The translations under genes and the position numbers were made by a program. From the NCBI GenBank assembly GCA_964454265.1, contig CAYVXD010000005.1:1-64000 (forward strand): a stretch of DNA of 64,000 bases, given 5' to 3'. Below, piece after piece: positions 25,474-34,935 of this stretch (positions are counted from its first letter, which is position 1; each line of letters opens with the position of its first letter). The notes under the pieces were generated by a model. It saw only the letters and a list, made by a program, of their open reading frames with translations, was not told the origin of the DNA and ran no database searches. The stretch comes from JAUWMI01 sp964454265 (GTDB taxonomy: Bacteria; Sumerlaeota; Sumerlaeia; MWCT01; JAUWMI01).

Positions 25474-26757
25474 CTACAGACTCTGCGCTATGCTCTGTTT
25501 ATACAGGGTTGTTCCCGAAGGAATCTCGCGGCTTGGGAAATCGGCTAGAGTCAACTCTGGATAGAACAGGCAATTCTTGCCAATGCGCGTCTGCGCGGGA
25601 ATTATAACGCCTTTTCCAATGAGGGTAATACCACTGCTCAGCAAGGAGGGGAATTCGGCATTGCTACGCCCCTCGCCCGTGCCGATTTCACATCCGGCCT
25701 CCACACGGACGTTTTTGTCGAGAATAGTGTTTTGAAGAAAGGCACCCTCACCGACTTCAACGTTGTCCATAAGAATCGAGTCCTGTACCCTGGCACCTTT
25801 GTGAATCCTGACGCCCGGAGAAAGGATGCTATGAGTAACTTCACCTTCAATAACGCAGCCGGTGGAGACGATGGACTTCGACACTGCAGCCCGGGACAGG
25901 ATTTTCGCAGGGCCTCGCTCGTGCGGCTCGCGCAATGCGCTATTTGTCCGCACGCCCCACTTGCCCAGATTAATTCCTGAACCGGGATCAAGAATCTCCA
26001 TATTGGAATCGCGATAGGCTTCAATCGTGCCGACGTCACGCCAATAGTCATTGAACAGATAGCAATAGACGCGGTCTTCCGCAATCATTTTAGGAATAAT
26101 GTTCTTGCCAAAATCATGGGTCGAGGATGAGGCTGCGTCTTCGCGAAGCCGCTTAACAAGGATATCGCGTGAGAACACGTAAATCCCCAGTGAGGCGATG
26201 TTCGTTTTGCATTCTTTGGGCTTCTCGTAGAAGCGGAAAATCCGACCCTCCTCATTAACGTCTGCCATTCCGAACCGAACGGTCTCTGAAGGCGGCACCT
26301 TCTGCATGGCGATTGTCAGATCGGCGCGCTTCTTGAGGTGGAATCGGATCATATCGTTGTAATCCATGTGATAGACATGATCGCCAGACAGAACCAGAAC
26401 AATGTCCGCGCGAAATCGGGCGAGAAACGAAAGGTTCTGGTAGATCGCGTCAGCAGTGCCTGCGTACCAGTCAGAGTCTTCTTCGCCCATGTAGGGAGGC
26501 AGGGTTCTGGCACACCGCCGCCGGCCGATGAATCCCCACGCCTCCCCTGTACCGATGTGATCCATCAGCGAGTAGGGTTTATACTGTGTTAGAACTCCAA
26601 CGTAGGGAATACCAGAATAGGCGACATTGCTGATTGTAAAATCAATGATCCTGTAGATGCCTCCAAATGGAACTGCAGGTTTTGCCCGCCGCTGTGCGAG
26701 AATTGACAGTCGGCTTCCGGCTCCCCCTGATAGTATCATCGCCACCACGTTTGGCAT
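25474..26757 (-). CDS. glgC: Glucose-1-phosphate adenylyltransferase
   Basis: 427 residues; the ATG follows GGGAGG. It makes ADP-glucose from glucose-1-phosphate and ATP, the first committed step of bacterial glycogen synthesis. The nucleotide-binding loop GGAGSRL (11-17), RRAKPAVPFGG, the metal-binding Asp126 in SGDHVYHMDY, the sugar-phosphate site FYEKP, and the second metal Asp in YWRDVGTIEAY are intact, followed by a left-handed beta-helix domain to the C-terminus. It is the catalytic member of a pair: the gene just upstream (26828-28114) encodes a homologue that has lost these residues. Regulation is unknown. Confidence 0.95.
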   Translation of the reverse strand: MPNVVAMILSGGAGSRLSILAQRRAKPAVPFGGIYRIIDFTISNVAYSGIPYVGVLTQYKPYSLMDHIGTGEAWGFIGRRRCARTLPPYMGEEDSDWYAGTADAIYQNLSFLARFRADIVLVLSGDHVYHMDYNDMIRFHLKKRADLTIAMQKVPPSETVRFGMADVNEEGRIFRFYEKPKECKTNIASLGIYVFSRDILVKRLREDAASSSTHDFGKNIIPKMIAEDRVYCYLFNDYWRDVGTIEAYRDSNMEILDPGSGINLGKWGVRTNSALREPHERGPAKILSRAAVSKSIVSTGCVIEGEVTHSILSPGVRIHKGARVQDSILMDNVEVGEGAFLQNTILDKNVRVEAGCEIGTGEGRSNAEFPSLLSSGITLIGKGVIIPAQTRIGKNCLFYPELTLADFPSREIPSGTTLYKQSIAQSL

Positions 26758-26827
26758 AGCGAGTCCTCCCGGGCTGCATGCCGCTTTGTCTTTCTTCTGG
26801 TGAAGCTCATCGTAATGCGACTTATCA

Positions 26828-28114
26828 TTAAGTTGATGTCAGTTTAATATTCTGGCCGCTGGGGAAATGGCGTCGGCTGCTCTGGCGCAGATCAACATGG
26901 GGATAGACCTGGCATCCGGGCTCGATTTTCGTTTTTCTTGCAATCACTGCACCTTTGCCGATTACCACGAGTCCTGCGAAGTTTTGGGGTAGCTCTGGAT
27001 TACTTTCCAAGCATCCGGCTTTTCCTCCCACTACGCAGTCTGGTTCAAAGATGGCATCCTTGTCAGAGATGACCCGGCAAAGGTGTGCCCCGCGGCTCAC
27101 CGTAGTATCGTGCATGATAATCGAATCTTCAACAACAGCACCCTTTTCAACCTGCACTCCCGGCGACAACACCGAGCGTATAACTGTTCCTGCAATAGAA
27201 CAACCCGGTGAAATAGCACTCTCGCTGACCGTCGCCGATGAGGTTATGTGGCTGGAAGGGCGAAACCCGAGATTCCGATCCTCGGGATTTGTTAAAATCC
27301 CCCACTGGCCGGGTTGTATCTGAGAGTCGCTCTGGCACATTAGCATATTCGCCTCGTAGTATGCGCCAATATGTTCCAGGTAGTCCCAGAAGCCGGTAAA
27401 GGTATAGGCATAGGCTTTCCCCTCAGCTACCATCGGCTGAATGATGTCAGCTGCCAGGTTGTGTGTGGTTGGACGATTTGAATCCTCCAGCAGCTTCTCG
27501 ATCAGGACCGTCTTCTTGAAAACACAGATACCCGCAGAGACAAAATTTGACAAGAATTCAGCGGGTTTCTCTTTAAAAAACGTTACGCGGTGGTTAGCAT
27601 CAGCTTTAATATAGCCAAACCGCAGCGAAAGGCGTTCATCGGGCAAATGCACACCTACCAACGTGGCGTCGGCGTCGTGCTCCTGGTGAAACTGGATTAC
27701 GTCCTGATAATTCATATGATATACATGTTCGCCAGACAGAATGAGCACATTATCAGGATTCAGGTCGTATACAAAATTCAAGTTCAGCAGCAGGGCGTCG
27801 GCAGTGCCCTTGTACCATTCCGTCTTTCCCATGCCCATGAAAGGCGGCATGATTTTAACGATGCGGCCATAGCCATGGAGATCCCAAGCATAGCCCGCTC
27901 CGACGTGCTCAATCAGCGATGCGGGCAGATATTGTGTGATAATCCCGATACGTTCAACGCCTGAGTTACTCAGATTGCTCAGAGCAAAGTCAATGATCCT
28001 ATAGAGTCCTCCAAACGGCAAGGCGGCTTTGGCGCGTGTCAGCGTTAGCACGCCATACCCGTCAATTTTCCCTCCTGCCAGAACCAGTGCTACGGTATTG
28101 TTCATTTTTCGCAT
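26828..28114 (-). CDS. GlgC/GlgD-like paralogue with degenerate active site
   Basis: 428 residues, collinear with the GlgC at 25474-26757 over its full length (RAKAALPFGGLYRIIDFALSN; C-terminal beta-helix). However, the nucleotide-binding GGxGxRL has become GGKIDGYGVL, the catalytic Asp of GDH is Glu129 (SGEHVYHMNY), and YWRDVGT is replaced by FWDYLEHIGAY, so the second metal ligand is gone. The FFKEKP sugar-phosphate motif remains. This is the pattern of regulatory subunits such as GlgD of Bacillus/Clostridia or plant large subunits, so a heterotetramer with the adjacent GlgC is likely. It is read upstream of glgC with a 70-bp gap. Confidence 0.85.
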   Translation of the reverse strand: MRKMNNTVALVLAGGKIDGYGVLTLTRAKAALPFGGLYRIIDFALSNLSNSGVERIGIITQYLPASLIEHVGAGYAWDLHGYGRIVKIMPPFMGMGKTEWYKGTADALLLNLNFVYDLNPDNVLILSGEHVYHMNYQDVIQFHQEHDADATLVGVHLPDERLSLRFGYIKADANHRVTFFKEKPAEFLSNFVSAGICVFKKTVLIEKLLEDSNRPTTHNLAADIIQPMVAEGKAYAYTFTGFWDYLEHIGAYYEANMLMCQSDSQIQPGQWGILTNPEDRNLGFRPSSHITSSATVSESAISPGCSIAGTVIRSVLSPGVQVEKGAVVEDSIIMHDTTVSRGAHLCRVISDKDAIFEPDCVVGGKAGCLESNPELPQNFAGLVVIGKGAVIARKTKIEPGCQVYPHVDLRQSSRRHFPSGQNIKLTST

Positions 28115-28184
28115 TCTTAATTTCTCTTTAAACGACCGGCAGCTTACATCAAAAGTCTAACACCAAGATGGCGCGTTCCCCCGG

Positions 28185-29777
28185 CTATGCTGCCTTCGAA
28201 CTCTTCGCAAGGATTCGACCGGAGCGTTTACCTGTTAACGAACCCTGCCACAGTGTGACAACTCCATTAACAATAACGCCTTCGACGCCGGTTGGATACT
28301 GATGTGGATTGGCGTAGGTGGCGGTATCGAAGAAGCGTTTCCAATCAAGTACAACCAGGTCGGCGAAATAGCCGGGACGAACGCGTCCGCGTTTTTTCAG
28401 TTCAAATCGCTCAGCGCATCGCGACGTAACTTTCGCGACTGCCTCCTCCAGTGCCAGCAGCGGCCTTTCCTTCACGTAATCGCGAAAAAATTTGGGAAAC
28501 GTACCATAAGCACGTGGATGCGGCTTGCCATGCGATAGCACCCCATAAGGTGCCCAGGCTGAACTGTCGCTACAAACCAGTCCACAGGAATGCATGATGG
28601 CCAGGTCGGTATCTTCCTGACACATCGAGAAAGCACAGATTGCGGTACCCAACCGGCTGCATACCAGCAGGTCAATGAAAAGGTCAAAAGGGTCCATCCC
28701 GATCTTGCGGGCAATCTCTGCCAGTGTTTCACCTTCCCAGGCCCTGTATTTTTCACATGCGGAAAATGCAAGAAGAATAGAATCCCAACCCTTTTCTCCC
28801 TCGTTATTTACGCTGACTGCGTCAAGAATTTTCGTGCGCATTGCCGGATCAGTGAGGCGCGACAACGTGGCCTCAGCGCCTCCCTCATGCGCCCACTTTG
28901 GCAACAGCGAATCCAAAGAGGTGCTGCTCGCTATATACGGGTACTTGTCGAATTGAACGTCCAGCGAATCGGCTCGTGCCTGCTCAATCAGCTCGATGGC
29001 CTGGCGTACTTTTCCCCAATTGCGAGGGGCCGATGCCTTGAGATGCGACACCTGCACTGCAACACCGGCCTCGCGACCAATCTGGATCGCCTCCTGAATG
29101 GCGTCGAGCAATGTATCCCCTTCGCCACGAACGTGCGAAGCGTACAGCCCATTTGCCTTTTTGGCTGCCTGAGCAAGGGCGGCAATTTCCGCAGTGTCGG
29201 CAAAGTAGCCTGGTGCGTAGATCAAACCGGTTGACAGGCCGAAGGCGCCGCAGTCCATCGCTTTCTCTACTTCCAGTTGCATGCGTTTAAGCTGATCAGC
29301 ATCTGGTTTTCTGTTTTCATACCCGAGCACAGATCCGCGAATTGACCCCTGGCCGATAAACAGTGCAACATTCACTGCAGGACTGCCAGCCTGGAGATTC
29401 TCGCAATATCCCTCAATATCTGTCCATGTTATGTCCAGGTTGTATTTTTTCATATCTTCCTGTATTCGAGTACGGTATGGTCCTTGCAGGGGAAAGGCGG
29501 AAGATCCGCATTGGCCGATGATTTCAGTGGTAACGCCCTGGCGCAATTTGCTCTCGGCATTCGGATTGATAATCAGGTTCATATCCGAGTGAGAATGGGC
29601 GTCAATAAATCCAGGTGTAATCAGCAGGTTGGTCGCGTCCAGGGTCTCGCGCGCTTCCACCGAGCCTAGATGGCTTACTTCGGCAATTGTATCGTCTTCT
29701 ATTGCCACGTCAGCCGTCTTGCTTGGTGAACCCGAACCATCCAGAATCGTGCCGTTCTTGATCAGAAGGTCAAACAT
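28185..29777 (-). CDS. N-acyl-D-amino-acid deacylase (D-aminoacylase) family amidohydrolase
   Basis: 530 residues; AAAGGATC lies eight bases before the ATG. It is a metal-dependent amidohydrolase: His61 and His63 in GFIDAHSHSD bind zinc and Cys90 in GVTTEIIGQCGSS is the third ligand typical of D-aminoacylases. YASHVRGEG and VQVSHLKA supply other family motifs. D-aminoacylases remove the acyl group from N-acyl-D-amino acids, possibly from peptidoglycan or D-peptide turnover. It lies 16 bp after the CstA gene on the same strand, so a combined peptide/amino-acid uptake and breakdown unit is plausible. Related enzymes include dihydroorotase-like and D-glutamate deacylases, so exact specificity is open. 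Confidence 0.85.
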   Translation of the reverse strand: MFDLLIKNGTILDGSGSPSKTADVAIEDDTIAEVSHLGSVEARETLDATNLLITPGFIDAHSHSDMNLIINPNAESKLRQGVTTEIIGQCGSSAFPLQGPYRTRIQEDMKKYNLDITWTDIEGYCENLQAGSPAVNVALFIGQGSIRGSVLGYENRKPDADQLKRMQLEVEKAMDCGAFGLSTGLIYAPGYFADTAEIAALAQAAKKANGLYASHVRGEGDTLLDAIQEAIQIGREAGVAVQVSHLKASAPRNWGKVRQAIELIEQARADSLDVQFDKYPYIASSTSLDSLLPKWAHEGGAEATLSRLTDPAMRTKILDAVSVNNEGEKGWDSILLAFSACEKYRAWEGETLAEIARKIGMDPFDLFIDLLVCSRLGTAICAFSMCQEDTDLAIMHSCGLVCSDSSAWAPYGVLSHGKPHPRAYGTFPKFFRDYVKERPLLALEEAVAKVTSRCAERFELKKRGRVRPGYFADLVVLDWKRFFDTATYANPHQYPTGVEGVIVNGVVTLWQGSLTGKRSGRILAKSSKAA

Positions 29778-29793
29778 AAGAGTGATCCTTTAT

Positions 29794-31566
29794 CTATTTT
29801 ATGCTAACCGTAATATCCTCAGCTTCTGAGGGCTTAGCAAGAGGTCGTTTAAAGAATGCTCGCACCGCTAGCACAAGAACGCCAATTGCCAGAATCAGTA
29901 GCAGAATATCCGTTGTGGCAAGCAGGTAGTTTCTGCTCTTGATGAATCGTCCCAGTAGTATCCGCAGCGCATTCAGGGTGGTTGCTGCCATAAAGATCAT
30001 TGGAAGCAAGGTGAAGAGAAAGCTTTTTCCTTTATGCAAAAGCCATAGGGAGATGGCAACGAGTGCGAGTGCAGCCACCAGCTGGTTTGCCGTGCCAAAG
30101 ATTAACCAGAGCTTGCCAATGGCGTTTGTGTAGGCAATGAGAAACATCAGCACTGCTGATAGAGCGGAATTGAACCAGTAATGCCGAAGGAGCTTTGGTA
30201 CCTTGCCGTGAAATACAATATCCCAGAGCTCTTCAAACAGGTAGCGATTCATCCGCACAGCCGTGTCCAGCGTGGTCACAATGAATCCCTCAACTACAAG
30301 AATGCCCAGGACACTGCCAATGGCAATTGGCAGCCCGATGCTTTTCCACAGGAGTAAGCCGCAAGCCAGAGAAAAGGCAAAAATAGGATTGGAAGTCCCC
30401 CCTCCTGCTCCGGGATGCACGATTGCTTTGTATTCATCCATTGACAGCATAGACGCAGCAGTCACGATTACCAGCACGCTCAGGGTTGACTCCAGCAGCA
30501 TCGCGTAATAGCCCATCTTAGTCTGGGTCTCCTTGGCGATTTGCTTCACCGTAGTACCACTGGCAACCATCGAGTGAAATCCTGAAATTGCTCCACACCC
30601 AATGGTTATGAAAAGAATTGGCCACATGGCCCCTAATATTGCTGTGCCTTCCGCAATATTCAGCGCCGGGATCTGGAAATGAACACCATGAAAGCCGTTT
30701 ACCACTACACCAACTGCCAGCAGGCCCAGGCCACCATAGAGCACCTGCACGTTGACAAAATCACGCGGCTGCAAAATGAACCAGATGGGTATCCCTGCTG
30801 CAAACAAGGTATAAATGCTAATGATGACCATCCACATATTCTGGCTGATCGAGACGGGATAGCGAAATCCCAGCAAGACGGAGACGATGCAGATACCTGC
30901 GGCGAGCAGAAATGCCTGAAGCGTCTTCAACCGGCGCTTATAGATTAGAAAGCCCAGCAGAGGAGCGCAGCACGTAATAAAAATCACCGAGCTCGAAGCA
31001 ATACCACCAATTCTGCCCTGAACAACTCCTTTGGCATCAACCGTAGTCTTTAATAATGTCTGATCTGCCGGGAGCTGCAATTCCTCCAGCGGATATATCG
31101 AGGTTAAGGAGATTGCGGCCAATTTCAGAAATGCAGATGTTACCAGAATAATCATGATTAATAGAAACAGGATAAAAAGGAGGAAGCCGGTATTGCCGAG
31201 AGACTTTCGGGCGATTTCAGCAATGGACTTTCCACGTTCCCGCAAACTTGTAAAGAGTGCAGTGAAGTCGTGTACGGCGCCGAAGAAAATACCGCCAAAC
31301 ACAACCCAGCACCATGCAGGTAGATACCCGTAGACCAGGGCAAGGATAGGGCCAACAATTGGGGCAACACCCGCAATGGTTGCATAGTGGTGAGCAAAGA
31401 CTACCGAGGGTTTTGTCACAACGTAGTCCCGGCCGTCATGTAGTTCCACAGCCGGCGTTGGCCGACGATCATCCGCATCGTACACGCGTGATATATAGCG
31501 CGGATACGTTCGACCGGCAATGAGAAACAGCCCAATCGCAATCAAAAGCAGGAAAATGATATTCAT
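29794..31566 (-). CDS. cstA: Carbon starvation protein CstA-family transporter
   Basis: 590 residues from the ATG at 31566, where family members begin (MNIIFLLLIAIGLFL...); the frame opens further upstream but the extra residues do not match. About 16 membrane helices. The family core RPTPAVELHDGRDYV, VVFAHHYATIAGVAPIVGP and FFGAVHDFTAL are present. CstA proteins import peptides or pyruvate; which one here is not known. With the D-aminoacylase gene directly downstream (16 bp), amino-acid or peptide use is the more attractive reading. Confidence 0.92.
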   Translation of the reverse strand: MNIIFLLLIAIGLFLIAGRTYPRYISRVYDADDRRPTPAVELHDGRDYVVTKPSVVFAHHYATIAGVAPIVGPILALVYGYLPAWCWVVFGGIFFGAVHDFTALFTSLRERGKSIAEIARKSLGNTGFLLFILFLLIMIILVTSAFLKLAAISLTSIYPLEELQLPADQTLLKTTVDAKGVVQGRIGGIASSSVIFITCCAPLLGFLIYKRRLKTLQAFLLAAGICIVSVLLGFRYPVSISQNMWMVIISIYTLFAAGIPIWFILQPRDFVNVQVLYGGLGLLAVGVVVNGFHGVHFQIPALNIAEGTAILGAMWPILFITIGCGAISGFHSMVASGTTVKQIAKETQTKMGYYAMLLESTLSVLVIVTAASMLSMDEYKAIVHPGAGGGTSNPIFAFSLACGLLLWKSIGLPIAIGSVLGILVVEGFIVTTLDTAVRMNRYLFEELWDIVFHGKVPKLLRHYWFNSALSAVLMFLIAYTNAIGKLWLIFGTANQLVAALALVAISLWLLHKGKSFLFTLLPMIFMAATTLNALRILLGRFIKSRNYLLATTDILLLILAIGVLVLAVRAFFKRPLAKPSEAEDITVSIK

Positions 31567-31970
31567 TACCACCAGCCTGACTGTGTCATCGAGGCAAGAA
31601 GCGCGACCGTTGACGATTTGCAAAAATGCCAAAAGGGTAATTGCTATATTAAGGCATTTTGTCAATAGTTCAAGTAGATTCTTGAGCAGCACTCGTATGT
31701 CTGCACAGCACGGTCGTGCGGTAGACAGCCTGTTGAATCGCTAATATGGCGGCGAGCGCAAAGAAAAATTTCCTGGATGGCAAATGACGGGCCGAAAAAG
31801 CAAACGCACGTCGTCCATTCGAGTACGTTTTGTATCGTCCAAATCCACAGGTTAGCCTCTGGAATTGGCAGTAATGCCGATTCTCTTTGACAAGTTTTAC
31901 CCCTCCCAGCTATATATTGTTTAGAGAAATCTCTTTTTCGTCAGCTATTCCAGTCGGGAGGTGTTGATAA
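31567..31970. other. Divergent intergenic region
   Basis: 404 bp between cstA (minus) and yjbQ (plus). It holds the promoter at 31887-31916. An imperfect inverted repeat (AAAATGCC ... GGCATTTT, about 31625-31665) lies near the cstA start and could be an operator. An upstream extension of the cstA frame to 31692 is open but not supported. Confidence 0.55.
31887..31916 (+). promoter_or_regulatory. Sigma-70-like promoter of yjbQ
   Basis: TTGACA at 31887-31892, 18-bp spacer and TATATA at 31911-31916. The start codon at 31971 is 54 bp downstream and has GGGAGG. Confidence 0.6.
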
Positions 31971-32366
31971 ATGATTGAGTTGAGCGTGGAAACACACGCG
32001 CGCGTCGAATTCGTTGACATCACGGCACAGATTGCGCGTTCGATAAGCGAGCAAAAGTTTCGCACGGGAGTTTGCGTAGTGTATGTTCCCCACACGACAG
32101 CCGCTGTGACGATTAATGAAAATGCTGATCCATCAGTGGTGGCAGACATCATCGCCGCGCTGGATAAACTTGTACCCTGCGATTGGCAGTATCGCCATAG
32201 CGAAGGCAACTCTGATGCCCATATCAAGGCAAGCCTGGTTGGCTCTTCGCTTTATCTTATCGTCGAGAACCAAAAGTTGCAGCTCGGCACATGGCAAGGA
32301 GTCTATTTTTGTGAGTTCGACGGCCCTCGGCACCGGCGCTGTTTCGTCAAGTTGCTGCCGGGATGA
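31971..32366 (+). CDS. yjbQ: YjbQ family protein (UPF0047)
   Basis: 131 residues, a normal length. Strong ribosome binding site GGGAGGTG. Conserved motifs HTTAAVTINENADP and the histidine-rich stretch HSEGNSDAHIKASLVG are present. YjbQ/UPF0047 proteins are small beta-sandwich trimers; they have been linked to a secondary thiamine-phosphate synthase activity, but their physiological role is unsettled. It is a single gene with its own promoter, convergent with cdsA (213 bp away). Confidence 0.92.
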   Translation: MIELSVETHARVEFVDITAQIARSISEQKFRTGVCVVYVPHTTAAVTINENADPSVVADIIAALDKLVPCDWQYRHSEGNSDAHIKASLVGSSLYLIVENQKLQLGTWQGVYFCEFDGPRHRRCFVKLLPG

Positions 32367-32578
32367 AGACGAACCAGAGGCTCAGAGGAGGGGATTTAGG
32401 TGGTGAGCGCATAAGAGTATTCAAATTGGTTCTGGTTTGCCGCACTCCAGCAAGAAACTGTGATTGTGGCGCGGGCTGGGAAGTGCATGATGGATTAAAG
32501 ACTCTTTGCTGTCAGCTCGGGTGGATTTTCCTCAGGAGAATGGCCAGCTAAAAAGCAGTGTGCAAGCTTCCCAGGCAA

Positions 32579-33418
32579 TCAGTAAAAAATCTGTGGCGGA
32601 TGACCAAACGGGTGAAAAATGAGAATATATCCATAGAGGAGGGGTAGCGTGAAGAGCAAGCTGTCAATGATATCGAGAAAACCGCCGTGTCCTGTAAAGC
32701 TATAGCCAGAATCCTTTGCTCCTGCGGCGCGCTTGAGGCTCGACTCTGCGAGATCACCTATCTGGGCCGCTATCGTTGTGCTGAGCGAAAGCACGACGAG
32801 CGTGTAGTAACTGACAAAGGCGAATAACCCGGGAACGATGTGCTTTAGCAGGACTGCGGCAATGATTGCCGCTACTGCACCACCGATCGCGCCTTCCACC
32901 GTTTTTTTTGGACTCATGCGGAGCGCGAGCTTTGTGCGTCCCAATTCGCGCCCGATGAAGTATGCCCCCGAATCAGTAGCCCAGACGATAATCACCATCA
33001 AAACAATCAGCGCTTTTCCCAGCGGAGAGAAGCGTAAGATCATCATCCCCAGACCAAGCGGCAATGCCACGTACAACGGCCCAAACAGCGTAACGGCGGT
33101 AGTTTGAATCACGTTTGTATAGCTATATTGAATCAGGTGGAGGGTGAACACTACAGCGAGTGCGGCTGCGAAGATGAAAGGAAGATGAACGCCTCGCGTC
33201 AGAATGCTATCGGCAAGAATCGCGACAGTGAACAATAAGCCTGGTATCCACTTAGGCCGGAAGCTGGCCAGAGAGACCAGGCTGAAGTACTCGTATGTGC
33301 CAAAGAGCGCAATGATAAATACAATTAGATACAGCACCAATTTAAGCTGCGGGACGAACAGGCTGCCGAAGATGAGCGCGATGAGGATGAATGCCGAGGA
33401 CATTCGTCGCAGCGTCAT
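32579..33418 (-). CDS. cdsA: Phosphatidate cytidylyltransferase CdsA
   Basis: 279 residues, about eight membrane helices; AGGAGG ten bases before the ATG. It makes CDP-diacylglycerol from phosphatidic acid and CTP for phospholipid synthesis in the inner membrane. The signature SSLKRAAGAKDSG...GHGGFLD is present, but the nearly invariant Arg after this Asp is Ile250 (GFLDIIDS). It is the last gene of the rpsB-tsf-pyrH-frr-uppS-cdsA cluster, 15 bp after uppS. Confidence 0.93.
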   Translation of the reverse strand: MTLRRMSSAFILIALIFGSLFVPQLKLVLYLIVFIIALFGTYEYFSLVSLASFRPKWIPGLLFTVAILADSILTRGVHLPFIFAAALAVVFTLHLIQYSYTNVIQTTAVTLFGPLYVALPLGLGMMILRFSPLGKALIVLMVIIVWATDSGAYFIGRELGRTKLALRMSPKKTVEGAIGGAVAAIIAAVLLKHIVPGLFAFVSYYTLVVLSLSTTIAAQIGDLAESSLKRAAGAKDSGYSFTGHGGFLDIIDSLLFTLPLLYGYILIFHPFGHPPQIFY

Positions 33419-33433
33419 GCCCTAAGGGCCTCC

Positions 33434-34207
33434 TTAGACCTTTCCAAATCGCCGCTCGCGTTTCTGGTAAGCGATTAGCGCTTCCATTAAGTCCGCCTTG
33501 CGAAAATCTGGCCACAACGTTTTTGTTACGTATATTTCAGTATAAGCAATTTGCCAAAGAAGAAAGTTGCTAATACGCATTTCCCCACTGGTCCTGATCA
33601 GCAGGTCTGGATTCCCAAGTTCAGGATGATACAGGTAAGTGGCGAAGCGCTCAGGGGTCAGATCCTGCTCGGTGATGCGAGCGGCCTGAAAGTCGCGAAG
33701 GATTTTTTTAGTTGCGTCAACGATTTCCGTGCGGCTTCCGTAGCTCAGAGCCATGTTGAGTACCAGGCCTGTATTTTTTGCTGTTTTGGCAATTATGTCA
33801 TCGAGAACGCGGCGTGTAGCTGAAGGAAGGTCATCCAGAGATCCAGATGCCACGAACCGCACGTTCTTCTTTTGCAGCTCAGGCAATTGAGCACGCAGAT
33901 AATGCCGTAAGAGCGCCATCAGAGCCATAATCTCTCGCTTCGAGCGAGTCCAATTCTCCTTCGAAAAGGCATAGAGAGTGAGGACATGAATCCCCAGCTC
34001 ACCGCATGCAGTAACCACATGCCGGACTGCCTTGACCCCGGCGCGATGCCCGTGAATACGGTCTTTGAAGCCGTGCAGCTTTGCCCAGCGACCATTGCCA
34101 TCCATAATAATAGCCACATGGCGAGGCAGCCGGGCTGGGTCAATCTGTTCCTGCAGCTGCGCGAGCGTCGGTCGGTTCTGTTCTGGCTGTAGCTTCTGTT
34201 TACTCAT
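33434..34207 (-). CDS. uppS: Isoprenyl transferase (undecaprenyl diphosphate synthase type)
   Basis: 257 residues. HVAIIMDGNGRWAK contains the catalytic Asp36; RTSGEMRISNFLLWQIAYTE is the substrate-binding Arg/Ser motif. It builds the long-chain polyprenyl diphosphate carrier for cell-wall synthesis in the cytosol. It lies between frr (170 bp) and cdsA (15 bp) in the usual order. N-terminal extension of about 28 residues precedes the conserved core; ribosome binding site not obvious. Confidence 0.95.
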   Translation of the reverse strand: MSKQKLQPEQNRPTLAQLQEQIDPARLPRHVAIIMDGNGRWAKLHGFKDRIHGHRAGVKAVRHVVTACGELGIHVLTLYAFSKENWTRSKREIMALMALLRHYLRAQLPELQKKNVRFVASGSLDDLPSATRRVLDDIIAKTAKNTGLVLNMALSYGSRTEIVDATKKILRDFQAARITEQDLTPERFATYLYHPELGNPDLLIRTSGEMRISNFLLWQIAYTEIYVTKTLWPDFRKADLMEALIAYQKRERRFGKV

Positions 34208-34377
34208 CGTGACAGCATTATGAGCACACGTGAATCAGGATATAAGCAAGCGCCCAGCGGTGCGAATGCCCATCGCATCATTGCACAAATTGCGCTCGCT
34301 TTTACAAGGTAGACCATATATGACTGGTACATAAGCCGAAAAACGACAGGCAGGCGTGTGAAGGTCTCATGAATCCT

Positions 34378-34935
34378 CTAGACTTCCAGTATTTCTTCTT
34401 CTTTTGTTTTGAGCAACTGATTGATCTTCTCGATATGCTCATGCGTAATTTGCTGAATTTTATCAAGCGCCTTGTAGCATTCATCCTCGGAGATTTTATG
34501 ATCCTTTTCCATCCGCTTGACCTCATCCTTCGTATGGCGTCGTATATTGCGGATACTTACGCGTCCCTCTTCCGCCATGTGCTTTGCGACCTTGACCAGC
34601 TCCATTCGCCGCTCTTCGGTCAGTGGTGGAATATTTATACGGATCACCTTGCCGTCATTAATGGGTGTCAAGCCCAGATTGGCAGCCAGAATAGCTTTTT
34701 CAATGGCCGGGGCAACGTTCTTATCCCACGGCTGAATTACTATGTTTCGCGGATCGGGTGTGCTGAGCGTACTTACCTGTTTCAATGGCAATTGTGAGCC
34801 GTAGGCATCTACCACCACTTGATCAAGGATGCCAAGTGACGCTCGCCCGGTGCGGATTGTGCTGAATTCGTGCTCGACGGCCTGAATTGCCGAGTTCATC
34901 TTGGCTTGAGATTCGCGAAATTGTTCCTTAAGCAT
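34378..34935 (-). CDS. frr: Ribosome recycling factor
   Basis: 185 residues from the ATG at 34935, preceded by AGGA eight bases upstream; a longer reading from 34974 adds residues not found in the family. Helical protein with the conserved IRTGRASLGILDQV, YGSQLPLKQ, NIVIQPWDKN and RRHTKDEVKRMEKD motifs. It splits post-termination ribosomes with EF-G. Its start overlaps the pyrH stop by 8 bp, showing translational coupling. Confidence 0.97.
   Translation of the reverse strand: MLKEQFRESQAKMNSAIQAVEHEFSTIRTGRASLGILDQVVVDAYGSQLPLKQVSTLSTPDPRNIVIQPWDKNVAPAIEKAILAANLGLTPINDGKVIRINIPPLTEERRMELVKVAKHMAEEGRVSIRNIRRHTKDEVKRMEKDHKISEDECYKALDKIQQITHEHIEKINQLLKTKEEEILEV

Noticed and set aside
32363..32551. 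62-codon ORF after yjbQ
   Set aside because: Starts next to the yjbQ stop without ribosome binding site; residues show no domain.
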